Shown piece after piece: positions 27,098 through 35,553 of a DNA stretch of 64,000 nucleotides. The DNA lies in assembly GCF_036347055.1 (NCBI RefSeq), contig NZ_CP108882.1:7924001-7988000 (forward strand), given 5' to 3'. The stretch's first letter is position 1. Every line of letters begins with the position of its first letter. This stretch comes from Streptomyces sp. NBC_00820 (lineage in GTDB: Bacteria; Actinomycetota; Actinomycetes; Streptomycetales; Streptomycetaceae). The translations under genes were made by a program, and so were the position numbers. Under the pieces are notes generated by a model that worked only from the letters and a program-made list of their open reading frames with translations, ran no database searches and was not told the DNA's origin.

Positions 27098-27545
27098 GAG
27101 AGTCTCCGCTTCGCTCCGATCCCGGATCCGGTCGTCCGTCCGGGTCCAGGTGGGCCGCGCTGCGGTGCCCGAGCAGATGCAGCGTGCAGGCCACAGCGGC
27201 CACGGCCGCGGCCGCCAGCGGTAGTTGGTGCGGTGGGATCCCGGCGGACAGCGCGGTCCCGCCGAGGGCGGCGCCGACCGAGCCGCCGAGGTAGGTGGCG
27301 GAGCTGTTCAGCGCCAGGACGGCCGCGCCACCGGACGGCCTCAGGCCCAGCAACCAGTGCTGCTGCGGCACCACGAATGCCCAGCCGGCCGTGCCCCACA
27401 ACACCAGCAGCGGCAGCACGGCCGCGCCGCTCAGCAGCGGCACCGGGGCGAGGCACAGGGCGTGCGAGGCGAGCAGCACGCCCGCCATCACGCCCGCCAG
27501 CACACCGGGCCGGCCGGTGCGCGGTGAAGCGGGCCGCGTGGCCAG
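27081..27545 (-). pseudogene. C-terminal half of an MFS efflux pump fused to NRPS debris
   Basis: From about 27545 the frame reads GVLAGVMAGVLLASHALCL, LLVLWGTAGWAFVVPQQHWLLGLRP and YLGGSVGAALGGTALSAG, the last helices of a drug:H+ antiporter. It is joined in frame to the start of an NRPS adenylation domain, evidence of a deletion that removed the rest of both genes. Confidence 0.7.
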
Positions 27546-29034
27546 GACGGCCACGACCGTGCCCGCGAGCGTGTCGGTGGTGAGGCCGACGACCGTGCCG
27601 GGGCTGATACCGCGCCGGGCCAGATTTGCCGCGGCCGAGCGGACCAGACCGCGCAGCTCGCCGTAGGTCACGGCGCGGCCGTTCTCCTCCACGGCGATCG
27701 AGGCACCGGGGCGTTCGGCCAGGCGGTGCGCACCCAGCGGCGCAGGTCCGGGTGGGGCGGGCGGCGCCAGAACCCGTCGCGGGCCCAGGGCTCGGCGACC
27801 GAGGCGTTCTCGAAGAGCTCGCGCAGGAGCGCGCCAGGGTGTGCCACGACCCGCTGCAGTAGGCCGGTCAGCGAGTCCGCCAGTGCAGAGGCCAGTGGTT
27901 CGGGCAGCAGCTCGCGGTCGTGCCCCAGCTCCAGCTTCAGCCGCCAGCCGTCGGGTGCTGGGGTGACGCCCAGCCAGAGGTCGAACTTCGCGGTGCCGTT
28001 GCCGTGTTCGCGTACTGGGCGCACGGCGGATCCGGGCTCGGCGCCGGTCGCGTCCTACATGGCGAGCATGCAGGAGAAGACGGGGTTGCGGTCCGGGGAG
28101 GTGTGGCGCACGATGCGGTCGAAGGAGACCGCCGCCTGTGAGCGCACCCGGTCCGCCTCGGCCTGCACTGTCTTGCAGACGAAGGCGCCGACGGATTGGT
28201 CCCAGGAGATGTCGATGATCAGCGGCAGCGTGTTGACGAAGTAGCCGCACAGGTCGAGCGAGCCCAGGGTGCGGCGGGCCATCACCGGGCTGCCGAAGAC
28301 CACCGGCGTGGTGGCTGAGTGCCGGGCGAGCAGCGCCGCGTAGACGGCGGAGAAGAGGACGAACGAGCTGACGTCGAGGGCGGAGCCCATCTCGTCCAGG
28401 GCCCGGGAGTGCTCCGCGGACAGCCGGATCTCGCGCCGTACGCCGGTGAAGGCGGTGCCGGCGGGCCGGTTCGGCCGGGGGTTGAGCACGGTGGCAGGCA
28501 CCGTGCGCAGCCAGGCTGGGAGTTCGGCGGCGGCCTGCTCGACGCGCTCGGCGTCGAGCTCTCCGCGTACGGCACGGGTCGGGCCGCATACGAACTGGCG
28601 CAGCGAGCAGCCGTTGAAGACGAGGTGGTGCGCGACCAGCAGGAGCGTGGCGCCGGAGCGGTTCCTGGTGCGCAGCAGGACGGCCCGCAGCAGGGGGAGC
28701 ACGCCAGGTCGAAGGCGTGGTCACCGAGTTCGGCGAGCAGCGCGCGCCGTGCGTCGAAGTGCGCGGTGTCCGTGACAGCGATGGTGAGCGGGGCCGTGAC
28801 CGGGATGGAGCCGGGGACGGCGTGCGGGGCGGGCCGTTCGCGTACGGCGAGGCGCAGCGCCGGCTGGACCGCGGTGAGCGCCGACCCCAGGTCCTCGGGG
28901 GCGAGTGCCGGGTCCAGTTCCAGCTCGGCCAGGACGTTGTAGAGGTGCGGGACCGGAACGGTGCGGTGGACAACGAGCAGACCCTGCTGGGCGACGGTCA
29001 GCGGCACGGTGACGAGCTGCGGCGCGACGGTCAT
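27546..29034 (-). pseudogene. Non-ribosomal peptide synthetase fragment (condensation + start of adenylation)
   Basis: The condensation domain starts at ATG 29034 (VPLTVAQQGLLVVHRTVPVPHLYNV). It shifts frame near 28710, continues through AHHLVFNGCS, DLCGYFVNTLPL and VSFDRIVRHTSPDRNPVFSCMLAM, meets a TAG at 28055, and goes on in the same frame (VREHGNGTAKFDLWLGV). A second shift near 27725 leads to the first part of an adenylation domain (GASIAVEENGRAVTYGELRGLVRSAAANLARRG), which then ends in MFS sequence. The HHxxxDG motif reads HHLVFNG, so the catalytic-motif Asp is Asn. Confidence 0.75.
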
Positions 29035-29264
29035 CGCAGGCTCTCCATGGGGCGAGCAGACCGCGCAGCCACTGCCGCAGATCCGCGACGGTACGGACCG
29101 TGGCGAGGGCCGCCGGATCGATTTTCTGGTCCGGGTTGGATATCAGATCACTGGCGATCCGCACGACGGAACAGGGAATCCAATCCGACTTCGGCCAGCA
29201 GGCAATGTTCCTGGAAAGGTACGTACGTACCTCCTGATCCCGAATCGATGGCGCCGCCGGTCAT
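29035..29264 (-). pseudogene. Peptidyl carrier protein, frameshifted
   Basis: From ATG 29264, preceded by GGAGGAC, the minus strand reads MTGGAIDSGSGGTYVP...CLLAEVGLDSL, including the phosphopantetheine Ser (LDSL). The frame then shifts and continues VRIASDLISNPDQKIDPAALATVRTVADLRQWLRGLL, a carrier-protein C-terminus. A further shift would let it end at a TGA overlapping the condensation-domain ATG. It looks like a standalone carrier gene of the same dead cluster. Confidence 0.55.
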
Positions 29265-29424
29265 GTCCTCCGTACGGTTCATTCTGCAGACTCCTCGGGC
29301 CGCGGTCCCTTTTCCTGGCACGCCACAGATGATTCAGGAATGTGCGAACAGGGGTCAAGGATGGCCGGAGGAGGTCATCAGAAGACTTGATGACCGGTAG
29401 TCCGCGGAAGGGGCAATAGAAATG

Positions 29425-29472
29425 CTCAATGACCCAATCGAATAATATGATGGGGTCATTGAGTCATTCGAT
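29425..29472. repeat. Interleaved inverted repeats, possible pseudoknot
   Basis: CTCAATGACCC (29425-29435) pairs with GGGTCATTGAG (29453-29463). ATCGAAT (29437-29443) pairs with ATTCGAT (29466-29472). The order is 1-2-1'-2', which in RNA allows an H-type pseudoknot. The site is AT-rich and starts 31 nt past the stop of the minus-strand MFS gene. Confidence 0.6.
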
Positions 29473-29502
29473 CGGGCGGCGCGGAAAGGCAGGAAGAGCG
29501 GG

Positions 29503-30825
29503 TTAACCGCGTTCCTCGCCGAGCGCCTGGGCGAGCGCGGAGCGGGTCAGGACTCGCAGGAAGGGCAGGACGGTGACCGCGACGGACGCGGCGAAGACCA
29601 GGAACGCCAGGCGCAGCCCGAGCCACTCGGCGAGCAGGCCCATCACTCCGGCGCCGACGGGCATGGCACCCCAACTGAACAGGCGGGAGACGGAGTTGTA
29701 GCGGCCGAGCATCGCGTCGGGCACCAGGCGCTGGCCGATCGTGCGGGCGTTGACCGTCCACAGGATGCCGCCCATCCCGCCCGCGAAGGCCGCGCCGGCG
29801 ACCGCCCACAGGCTGGTGGTCAGCGTGGGCACGGCCATCATCGCGAACGTGCCGGCCAGGTCGGCGAACATCACCCAGCGGCGTCCGAAGAACCGGTTCA
29901 CCCAGGTCACGGCAAGAGCGCCGGCCAGGCCGCCGATGCCGAGGGCGCTCAGCACCGCGCCGTACTCGCGGGGGCTGAGCCGCATCACGGTGGTGGCGAA
30001 CAGCGGCATGAGCGCGAGCCAGGCTCCCCAGCACGCGCACAGCACGGTCAGGATCAGGGACATGGTGCGCAGCAGGGTGTTGCGCCACAGGTGGCGCAGT
30101 CCGCCGGCGATCTGCCGGTTGACGCTGTCGCGGGCCTGCGGGGCACCGGCGTTCCGGGCGGCCCGGAACCGTCCGGCGAGCAACAGCAGGACGAGCGCGG
30201 CGGCCAGGTACGACACCCAGGTCACGCCGAGCGTGAAGCCGGTGCCGGCCGCGAGTAGCAGCCCGCCGACGAAGGGGCCGCAGAACTCGTTGCAGACCGT
30301 CTCGGCCCCGGCGATCCACGCGTTCGCGCGCTCCCGGCCCTGTGCCGGGATCAACGCCGGGATCAGGGCCGATGCCGAGGTCAGGGCGATGACCTCGGCG
30401 ATCCCGAGCACGGCGCCGACGGCACACAGCATGGGGATGGTGAGCTCGCCGCCGGCCGCGGCCTGGAGGAGCGCGCCGAGCGAGAGCAGTCGCAGCGCGT
30501 TCGCCGCCCACAGCAGGCGCCGCCGGTCGGCGCGGTCGACCAGGGCGCCGACGTGCAGGGCCACCAGGAGCCAGGGCAGGGACAGGGAGAGGGACACCGC
30601 GGAGACGTGGGCCGGGGAGCCCGAGGCGCGGGTGGCCAGCATCGGAAGGGCCATCTTGGTGACGCCGTCCGCGAGGTTGGTGACCGCGGTGAAGACTAGG
30701 AGGGTGACGGTGTTGCGGGTGCCGTGCTGCGCGTCGAGGTCCAAGGTGCGCCCGGATATGTGCTCCGTGGCGTGTTCTGCGAGGGCCATCGGCGCCCCGG
30801 CGGCCTCGAGGGCTTGGTCACTCAT
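29503..30825 (-). CDS. MFS transporter
   Basis: This 440-residue permease has about 12 hydrophobic segments and the MFS loop (GALVDRADRRRLLWAANALRLLS) between helices 2 and 3, in the style of the DHA3 branch of macrolide or drug exporters. It is intact beside a dead NRPS cluster and may once have exported that product. Paired CTAAC half-sites lie just before its start, opposite the CGNR regulator's GTTAG pair, suggesting repression by that neighbour. Confidence 0.87.
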   Translation of the reverse strand: MSDQALEAAGAPMALAEHATEHISGRTLDLDAQHGTRNTVTLLVFTAVTNLADGVTKMALPMLATRASGSPAHVSAVSLSLSLPWLLVALHVGALVDRADRRRLLWAANALRLLSLGALLQAAAGGELTIPMLCAVGAVLGIAEVIALTSASALIPALIPAQGRERANAWIAGAETVCNEFCGPFVGGLLLAAGTGFTLGVTWVSYLAAALVLLLLAGRFRAARNAGAPQARDSVNRQIAGGLRHLWRNTLLRTMSLILTVLCACWGAWLALMPLFATTVMRLSPREYGAVLSALGIGGLAGALAVTWVNRFFGRRWVMFADLAGTFAMMAVPTLTTSLWAVAGAAFAGGMGGILWTVNARTIGQRLVPDAMLGRYNSVSRLFSWGAMPVGAGVMGLLAEWLGLRLAFLVFAASVAVTVLPFLRVLTRSALAQALGEERG

Positions 30826-30834
30826 CGGTCTTTC

Positions 30835-30929
30835 CTAACCATCTAACAGCTTTGCTGGTGAGTGCTGAGGGCGCAAGTTTGGCATGGCCGGGCCACGTCC
30901 GCTACCCGATAAAGGCGTTAGCCGGTTAG
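30835..30929. promoter_or_regulatory. Paired CTAAC / GTTAG operator half-sites
   Basis: CTAACCATCTAAC (30835-30847) lies before the MFS start. GTTAGCCGGTTAG (30917-30929) lies before the CGNR gene. Each is a direct repeat with an 8-bp period and the two are inverted relative to each other, one per divergent promoter. Confidence 0.65.
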
Positions 30930-30967
30930 TTGGGTGTACGCTGGAACCCCTATGCGAGGAGGCGCCC

Positions 30968-31519
30968 ATGCTCGATGCCCCGGCTTCGGCCCAGCTGATT
31001 GAGGCCTTCGCCAACACCGTCGACGTGGAGCTCGGCACCGACGAGCTGGACACGCCTGGCAAGCTCTCCGCCTGGCTCGCCGAGCGCGGACTCCTCGACC
31101 AGACCCGCCGGATCGGCGCCGAGGACCACGCTCTGTGCCTGCGCCTGCGCACCGGCATCAGGGAGGAGTTGGGGGCCAACGTCGGCTACAGCTCCGACGC
31201 GGAGCTCCTCGTCGGAGCTGACGCGGCCCTGAGTGAGCTGCCGGTGCTCATCACGGTCCGCGCTGGCACCCGCGCCGCCGCCCTGACCCCGACCCCCGGC
31301 CTGTCACCGGTGAGAAAGGCCCTGGCCGCCCTCGCGATCGCCTGGAGCGAGCTGCTCGTCACTGGCGAGTCCGCCCGCCTCAAGCGCTGCGCCGAACACG
31401 CCTGCGCGTGGGTTTTCTGGGACGTCTCCAAGAATCGCAGCCGCCGCTGGTGCTCCATGCGCGTCTGCGGCAATCGCAACAAGGCCCGCCGCTACTCTGC
31501 AAAACAGCACATGTCATAA
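30968..31519 (+). CDS. CGNR zinc-finger (ABATE domain) regulator
   Basis: This 183-residue protein has an N-terminal ABATE-type helical domain (IEAFANTVDVELGTDELDTPGKLSAWLAERGLL). Its C-terminal zinc finger reads RLKRCAEHACAWVFWDVSKNRSRRWCSMRVCGNRNKARRY, with the four Cys and the CGNR signature. The family acts as DNA-binding regulators in actinomycetes. The ATG at 30968 is preceded by GAGGAGG; the longer open frame upstream includes the operator. Divergent to an MFS exporter. Confidence 0.87.
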   Translation: MLDAPASAQLIEAFANTVDVELGTDELDTPGKLSAWLAERGLLDQTRRIGAEDHALCLRLRTGIREELGANVGYSSDAELLVGADAALSELPVLITVRAGTRAAALTPTPGLSPVRKALAALAIAWSELLVTGESARLKRCAEHACAWVFWDVSKNRSRRWCSMRVCGNRNKARRYSAKQHMS

Positions 31520-31749
31520 AGCGATGTTCCCCGTGCAGGGCCGTCGACGACAAATAGGGGATTCGGAACCTCTATGGTTCGACGAGAACGGACGACGGCA
31601 CCCTTGACGCGTTTCGGCCGAAGGTAAATACCATTCCTCACAATGCCTCGACGGATATTTTCATCTCCCTGTTGCGAGGCTGCGAGCCGTTCCGCAGTCA
31701 TGCGACGCGTCACGGCAGAGGGCCGGGCCTCATAAATGCCACCAGGATC
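31520..31749. other. Non-coding interval before NRPS relic
   Basis: About 230 nt with no convincing gene on either strand. A minus-strand open frame (MVSVAVLGDGDGEPVV...) shows no family features and overlaps the adenylation relic. Confidence 0.4.
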
Positions 31750-32131
31750 ATGTACGACTGGTTCGCCGTCTCCGTCGCCGAGCACGGCGACGGAGACCAC
31801 CCTCGAAGTCGCCGGGGATCACCTGACCTACGCCGAACTCGACGCCACTGCTCGCCGGCCGGCGGGTGAGCCGGTCGCCGGACGCGGCGGCGTCCCGGTC
31901 CGGGTGGGCCTGCTGGCGGCCCGGAGCACCGCCGCCTACGCCGGTTACCTCGCCGCCCAGCGGCTCGGTGCCACGGTCGTCCCGCTCAACCCAGCCTTCC
32001 CGCCCACCTGCCCACCCGCAACGCCGCCATGGCCGCCGACGCCCGCCTGGACCTGGTGATCGCCGAGGAGGACGCCCCGGGCCACACCGAACTGCCCGTC
32101 CCGGTCGTCCGGCTCACCGCCGCGCAGATGG
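31750..32131 (+). pseudogene. N-terminal fragment of an NRPS adenylation domain
   Basis: ATG 31750 follows CACCAGGATC. The reading MYDWFAVSVAEHGDG, then TTLEVAGDHLTYAELDATARR and VRVGLLAARSTAAYAGYLAAQRLGATVVPLNPAFP in a second frame, then AAMAADARLDLVIAEEDAPGHTELPVPVVRLTAAQM in a third, is the start of an AMP-binding enzyme. At least two frameshifts and a truncation at about 32131 inactivate it. It probably belongs to the same ruined cluster as the minus-strand condensation domain. Confidence 0.65.
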
Positions 32132-32140
32132 TGACGCCTT

Positions 32141-32335
32141 TTGACTGCGATCTTTGCTGCCCGCCGTACTGCCCGCCTGCGTAACCTCACCCTGACCGGC
32201 CTTGCCGCCACCGGTGCCGCGGCTGCCGCTGTGACGCTGATGCCGACGCCCGCGTTCGCCGCCCCGGCGCCGCAGACCACCCACCCGGTCACGGCCGTCT
32301 CCCACCACACGCACACCGCCTCCCACGCTCGTGCC
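32141..32335 (+). pseudogene. N-terminal fragment of a secreted protein
   Basis: A TTG-started reading (MTAIFAARRTARLRNLTLTGLAATGAAAAAVTLMPTPAFAA) is a clear signal peptide, followed by about 25 residues before homology to a transposase begins on the other strand. The signal resembles those of Streptomyces lytic transglycosylase-like proteins, but the mature domain is gone, so the identity is tentative. Confidence 0.45.
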
Positions 32336-32545
32336 GGATGCTGGGGACGGAATCCCAGAGGACTCCCACAGTTGAGTTCTCGGTCCTGTCCGCAGTGCCG
32401 GAGTGCTGGCGCTGGACACCGGCCGAGATGGTGCCCTTCTTGATGAATCCGGTGTCATCGATGATCAAGACGTCTTCCAGCGTGCCGAGTTGTTCTTCGG
32501 TGTAGGTCTGCAGGTCGTGCGGAGTCGCCCTCGGCCGCCTCGGCC
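32336..32545 (-). pseudogene. IS701 family transposase fragment
   Basis: Minus-strand reading [49 protein letters not shown] carries the first catalytic Asp region of IS701 transposases ([27 protein letters not shown]). Upstream parts are scrambled and the downstream catalytic half is absent. Nothing further is recognisable up to the RHS start at 32799. Confidence 0.7.
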
Positions 32546-32798
32546 GGCACGTCGACCGCCCGCTCCACGTCGGCCGCCTTGCCCTGTCCGTCGACGCGCT
32601 GCACCCCGTCGCGACCGCTTTCCCGAAGCAACCGTTCTCCATCGGGCGCTGGGCGCCGGTACCGCGGGCGCGCACCTCCGTACGCGGGCTCCTCCGTCGT
32701 TGTAGGCAGTGGAACTACAAGCGTATGTGCATGACTACCTGTCACTCGTTCTGACTACCATGCGTTCGCGGGTGCGACAGGGAAGGGTGTTGACGGGG

Positions 32799-34670
32799 AT
32801 GGGCTATACGCTGCCGGGCTGGCTGGATCAGGTCCTGGACTTCATAGGAATCAACTTTCCGAACGTCGACGAGGACGACTACCGCGAGATGGCCGACGCC
32901 ATGCGGGACTTCGCCGACAAGTTCGAGGGGCACGGGGCCGACGCCCACAAGGCGGTCGAGCGCATTCTCGCCTCATCGCGGGGCTGGGCCGTGGGGGCGA
33001 TGCAGTCCCACTGGTCCAAGGTCAAGACGGGGCACTTGGACAAGATCCCGGAGCTGGCACGACTGTTCGCCGAAGCCTGCGATGTGGTCGCGGACATCAT
33101 CTTCGGGATGAAGACCAAGGCTGAGGCCGAACTCGCTGTCATGGCGGGCTCGGTGGGTGTCTCGGCCGGGCTGGCCGTCGCCACCGGCGGCTTGTCGGCT
33201 CTGATCGGAGCCGCCGAGGTCACGGCGATGCGGCAGATGGTGAAGCGCATCATCGACGAGGCCGTGGACCAGATTGTGGACGAGCTGATAGCCCGGGTCA
33301 CCGCGCCGGTCAATGCCAAGCTGGAGGCGATGGTCGAGGACGTGGTCCTGAACCTGGCGGAGAGTGCATTCTCCCTGCCCCCGGACCCGGGCGGACACGG
33401 CGGCCACGGACACGGTGGCATGAAACTGGCCTCCGCAGGCGATGCGGGCGGCCTGATGCCCGCATCCTCGGGTGAGGGGTCAGGGGGCGTCGACCTCTTC
33501 ATCGACCACGAGGAGTTCGAGAGTGGGGCAGGCAAGGTCTCCGCGCACGGCAGCGAACTGCACCTGGCCAGCTCCTCCCCACTCGGACGTGCGCGGAGCG
33601 CCTTCGGCCGAAGCAAGGGCAGGGACCCTTTCACCCAGGCTTTCGATTCGGTACTCGAGGGAGCACTGCGCGGTTCCGAGAAGGCCCTCGCGAAAGTTGC
33701 CAAGCATGTCACCGAGACCCTTCCGGACCGGGTGAAAGCCACTTCCCGGTTGCACAAGGGCGTCGATCTGCACGTCCGCAGCGAACTCGACGGGATCGAC
33801 CTCGCCAGGGCCGGCAGGAGGGGAGAGCACCGGCACCGAGTACCGGGGGCAGAAGACGGCCTTGGGACGGACTCCGGGAATCTGTCCAAGCAGGCCCGGG
33901 CCATGAACACCAAGCAGCTGTGCGGCGACCCGGTCGACATGGCCAGTGGCCAGATGGTGCTGGCCCAGACCGATGTCGACCTGGCCGGCGTCCTGCCGCT
34001 CACCCTGCGCCGCACCCATCTGACCGGTTACGGAAGCGGACGCTTCTTCGGGCCGTCCTGGTGCTCCACTCTCGACGAACGCCTCGAGGACAGGAGCGGC
34101 TCGTCGCAAGGCGTGCGGTGGTACCGCGAAGATGGCTCGATGCTCGTCTACCCCCGTCTGCCCGACCTCGTCGGTGACCAGGTGCAGCCGGCCGAAGGGG
34201 AGCGCGTACCGCTGACATACGTCACGGACGGCGCGACATACATCCTGGCCGTGCGGGAACCGCACACCGGCCTCACGCGCCTCTTCGAGCGGTCCCCCGC
34301 AGGAGGCGATGTGTGGTGGCTCACCAGCATTGAGGACCGCAATCACAACACCCTCACCATCGAACGTGCCGAGGACGACACCCCCACCGCCGTCACCCAC
34401 ACCGGCGGCTACCGAGTCCGGGTCGACGCCGCGCCCGGCCACCGTCGTGTCACCGCGCTGCACCTGCTGACCGACGACGGTCCGCTGCGTCTGCGGGACT
34501 TCGGCTACGACGACGTGGCCGACCTGGTCGAGGTACGCAATGGACTGGACGCCCCGCTGCATCTCACCTACGACGCCGCGCACCGCGTCACCGGCTGGCG
34601 GGACTCCCACGGCACCGCATTCGCATACGACTACGACGACCGGGGCCGCGTCGTGTCGACGGTCAAGTAA
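32799..34670 (+). pseudogene. RHS polymorphic toxin, 5' part
   Basis: This is the N-terminal part of an RHS toxin. A helical N-terminal domain (MGYTLPGWLDQVLDFIGINFPNVDEDDYREMADAMRDFADKF..., about 170 residues, with hydrophobic GVSAGLAVATGGLSALIGAAEV) resembles transport domains of actinobacterial polymorphic toxins. A Gly/His-rich linker follows, then a DUF6531-type region (LCGDPVDMASGQMVLAQTDVDLAGVLPLTLRRTH). The first YD-type repeats come last (AYDYDDRGRVVSTV). The reading frame stops at 34670 where an insertion begins. An upstream start at 32709 is open but lacks the conserved opening. Confidence 0.75.
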
Positions 34671-34711
34671 TTCCCCACGGGTCTCATCTTCGGCTTCACG
34701 TAATTCCCCAC
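34667..34711. repeat. Direct repeat GTAATTCCCCAC at the RHS break point
   Basis: GTAATTCCCCAC occurs at 34667-34678 and 34700-34711, a 33-bp period. Multiple short terminal repeats of this kind are typical of IS21-type element ends, so this may be one end of a lost element. It coincides with the loss of RHS sequence. Confidence 0.5.
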
Positions 34712-34885
34712 CCCTGTCCGCACGTCTGGAGGCGAGCGCTTGGGCGAGAACTTTGCAGACCGGGACGACCCCCTCGGTCGGAGCTTCGATGACGGTCTTC
34801 TGATAGCCCGGATATTCGCTCGTGCGGCATAGCGCTCCCGGCCTCACCGCGCCCACCCAACCTGGCCGCAGTGGAGAATTCGAGC

Positions 34886-35284
34886 ATGACGACGGACGCT
34901 TCAGGCACAGACAAGGTGGAAGCGGCATGGCAGGAGCTGCTCGACTCCGACCGGGCGAGTGCTGAGTTGGTTGCGGCGGCGTACGCCGAGCCACGGCTAC
35001 GGCAGCTCTTCCCCTGGGTTGGGATGTGGGAGCTGCACTTCAGTCGCTGCACTGAGCAGCGTTGGACATGGGACGTGCCCTACATCGGCCCGACAGCAGC
35101 CGGCCCGGGCCACGCCGGGCCGTACTACGTTGAGGGACCTTCGCGGACCCAGAAGATCGGGAGAGCTGATACAGCCCAGGAGGCGATCGCGATGGTCGTG
35201 GAGCGACTGCCGTCCAACTGCGGCCCCGCGTTCAACGGCACGCCCGAAGAGCTGGCCGTGCATGAGAGTGGAAGAAACCTGTGA
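34886..35284 (+). CDS. DUF6193 family protein (possible orphan immunity protein)
   Basis: This protein of about 132 residues (ATG 34886; an in-frame GTG at 34871 is possible) reads VEAAWQELLDSDRASAELVAAAYAEPRLRQLFPWVGMWELHFSRC...DTAQEAIAMVVERLP. The pattern matches DUF6193 proteins, which are frequent near actinomycete toxin and secondary-metabolism loci. No catalytic motif is evident. It lies inside the insertion that splits the RHS gene. An immunity role is inferred from that context only. Confidence 0.6.
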   Translation: MTTDASGTDKVEAAWQELLDSDRASAELVAAAYAEPRLRQLFPWVGMWELHFSRCTEQRWTWDVPYIGPTAAGPGHAGPYYVEGPSRTQKIGRADTAQEAIAMVVERLPSNCGPAFNGTPEELAVHESGRNL

Positions 35285-35553
35285 TCAACCGGAGTTGTCG
35301 ACCGCGGGGGTGGTTCTGACGGCCCCGGCCCACCAGCGCTCGGCCACCGAGCAGGCTGATCCCGTTGCTGCGGGACGGGCGGTGAACCGATGCATGATGA
35401 CGGGGTTCTACCAGCCCGCTTGGCCGAGGCAGAAGGCGATAGCGGACGTCGGTGTTCCACCTCTAATCGGTAGCGCCCACGATACGGACTCCGGGATCCC
35501 CATGGGGAAGGTCGTGAACTTCTGGCTGGGGAATTGCGTGAGCGTCCACACGT
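35285..35553. other. Right part of the insertion in the RHS gene
   Basis: About 270 nt between the DUF6193 stop and the point where RHS homology resumes (ATRGSDGILDSRIDYGE). Nothing recognisable is encoded. The junction is close to 35553, so the foreign segment spans about 34665-35553. Confidence 0.5.

Noticed and set aside
27081..28973. 630-residue frame taken as an intact gene
   Set aside because: Its first 430 residues are an out-of-frame reading of the NRPS condensation domain; only the last part is real adenylation and MFS sequence.
29217..29232. Perfect 16-bp palindrome AGGTACGTACGTACCT as a possible operator
   Set aside because: It lies inside the reconstructed carrier-protein frame (GGTYVP) after a strong ribosome site, so coding constraint and chance explain it; no divergent promoter is there.
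31492..31800. 102-residue minus-strand frame between the CGNR gene and the NRPS relic
   Set aside because: It overlaps the CGNR stop and the adenylation relic and lacks family features.
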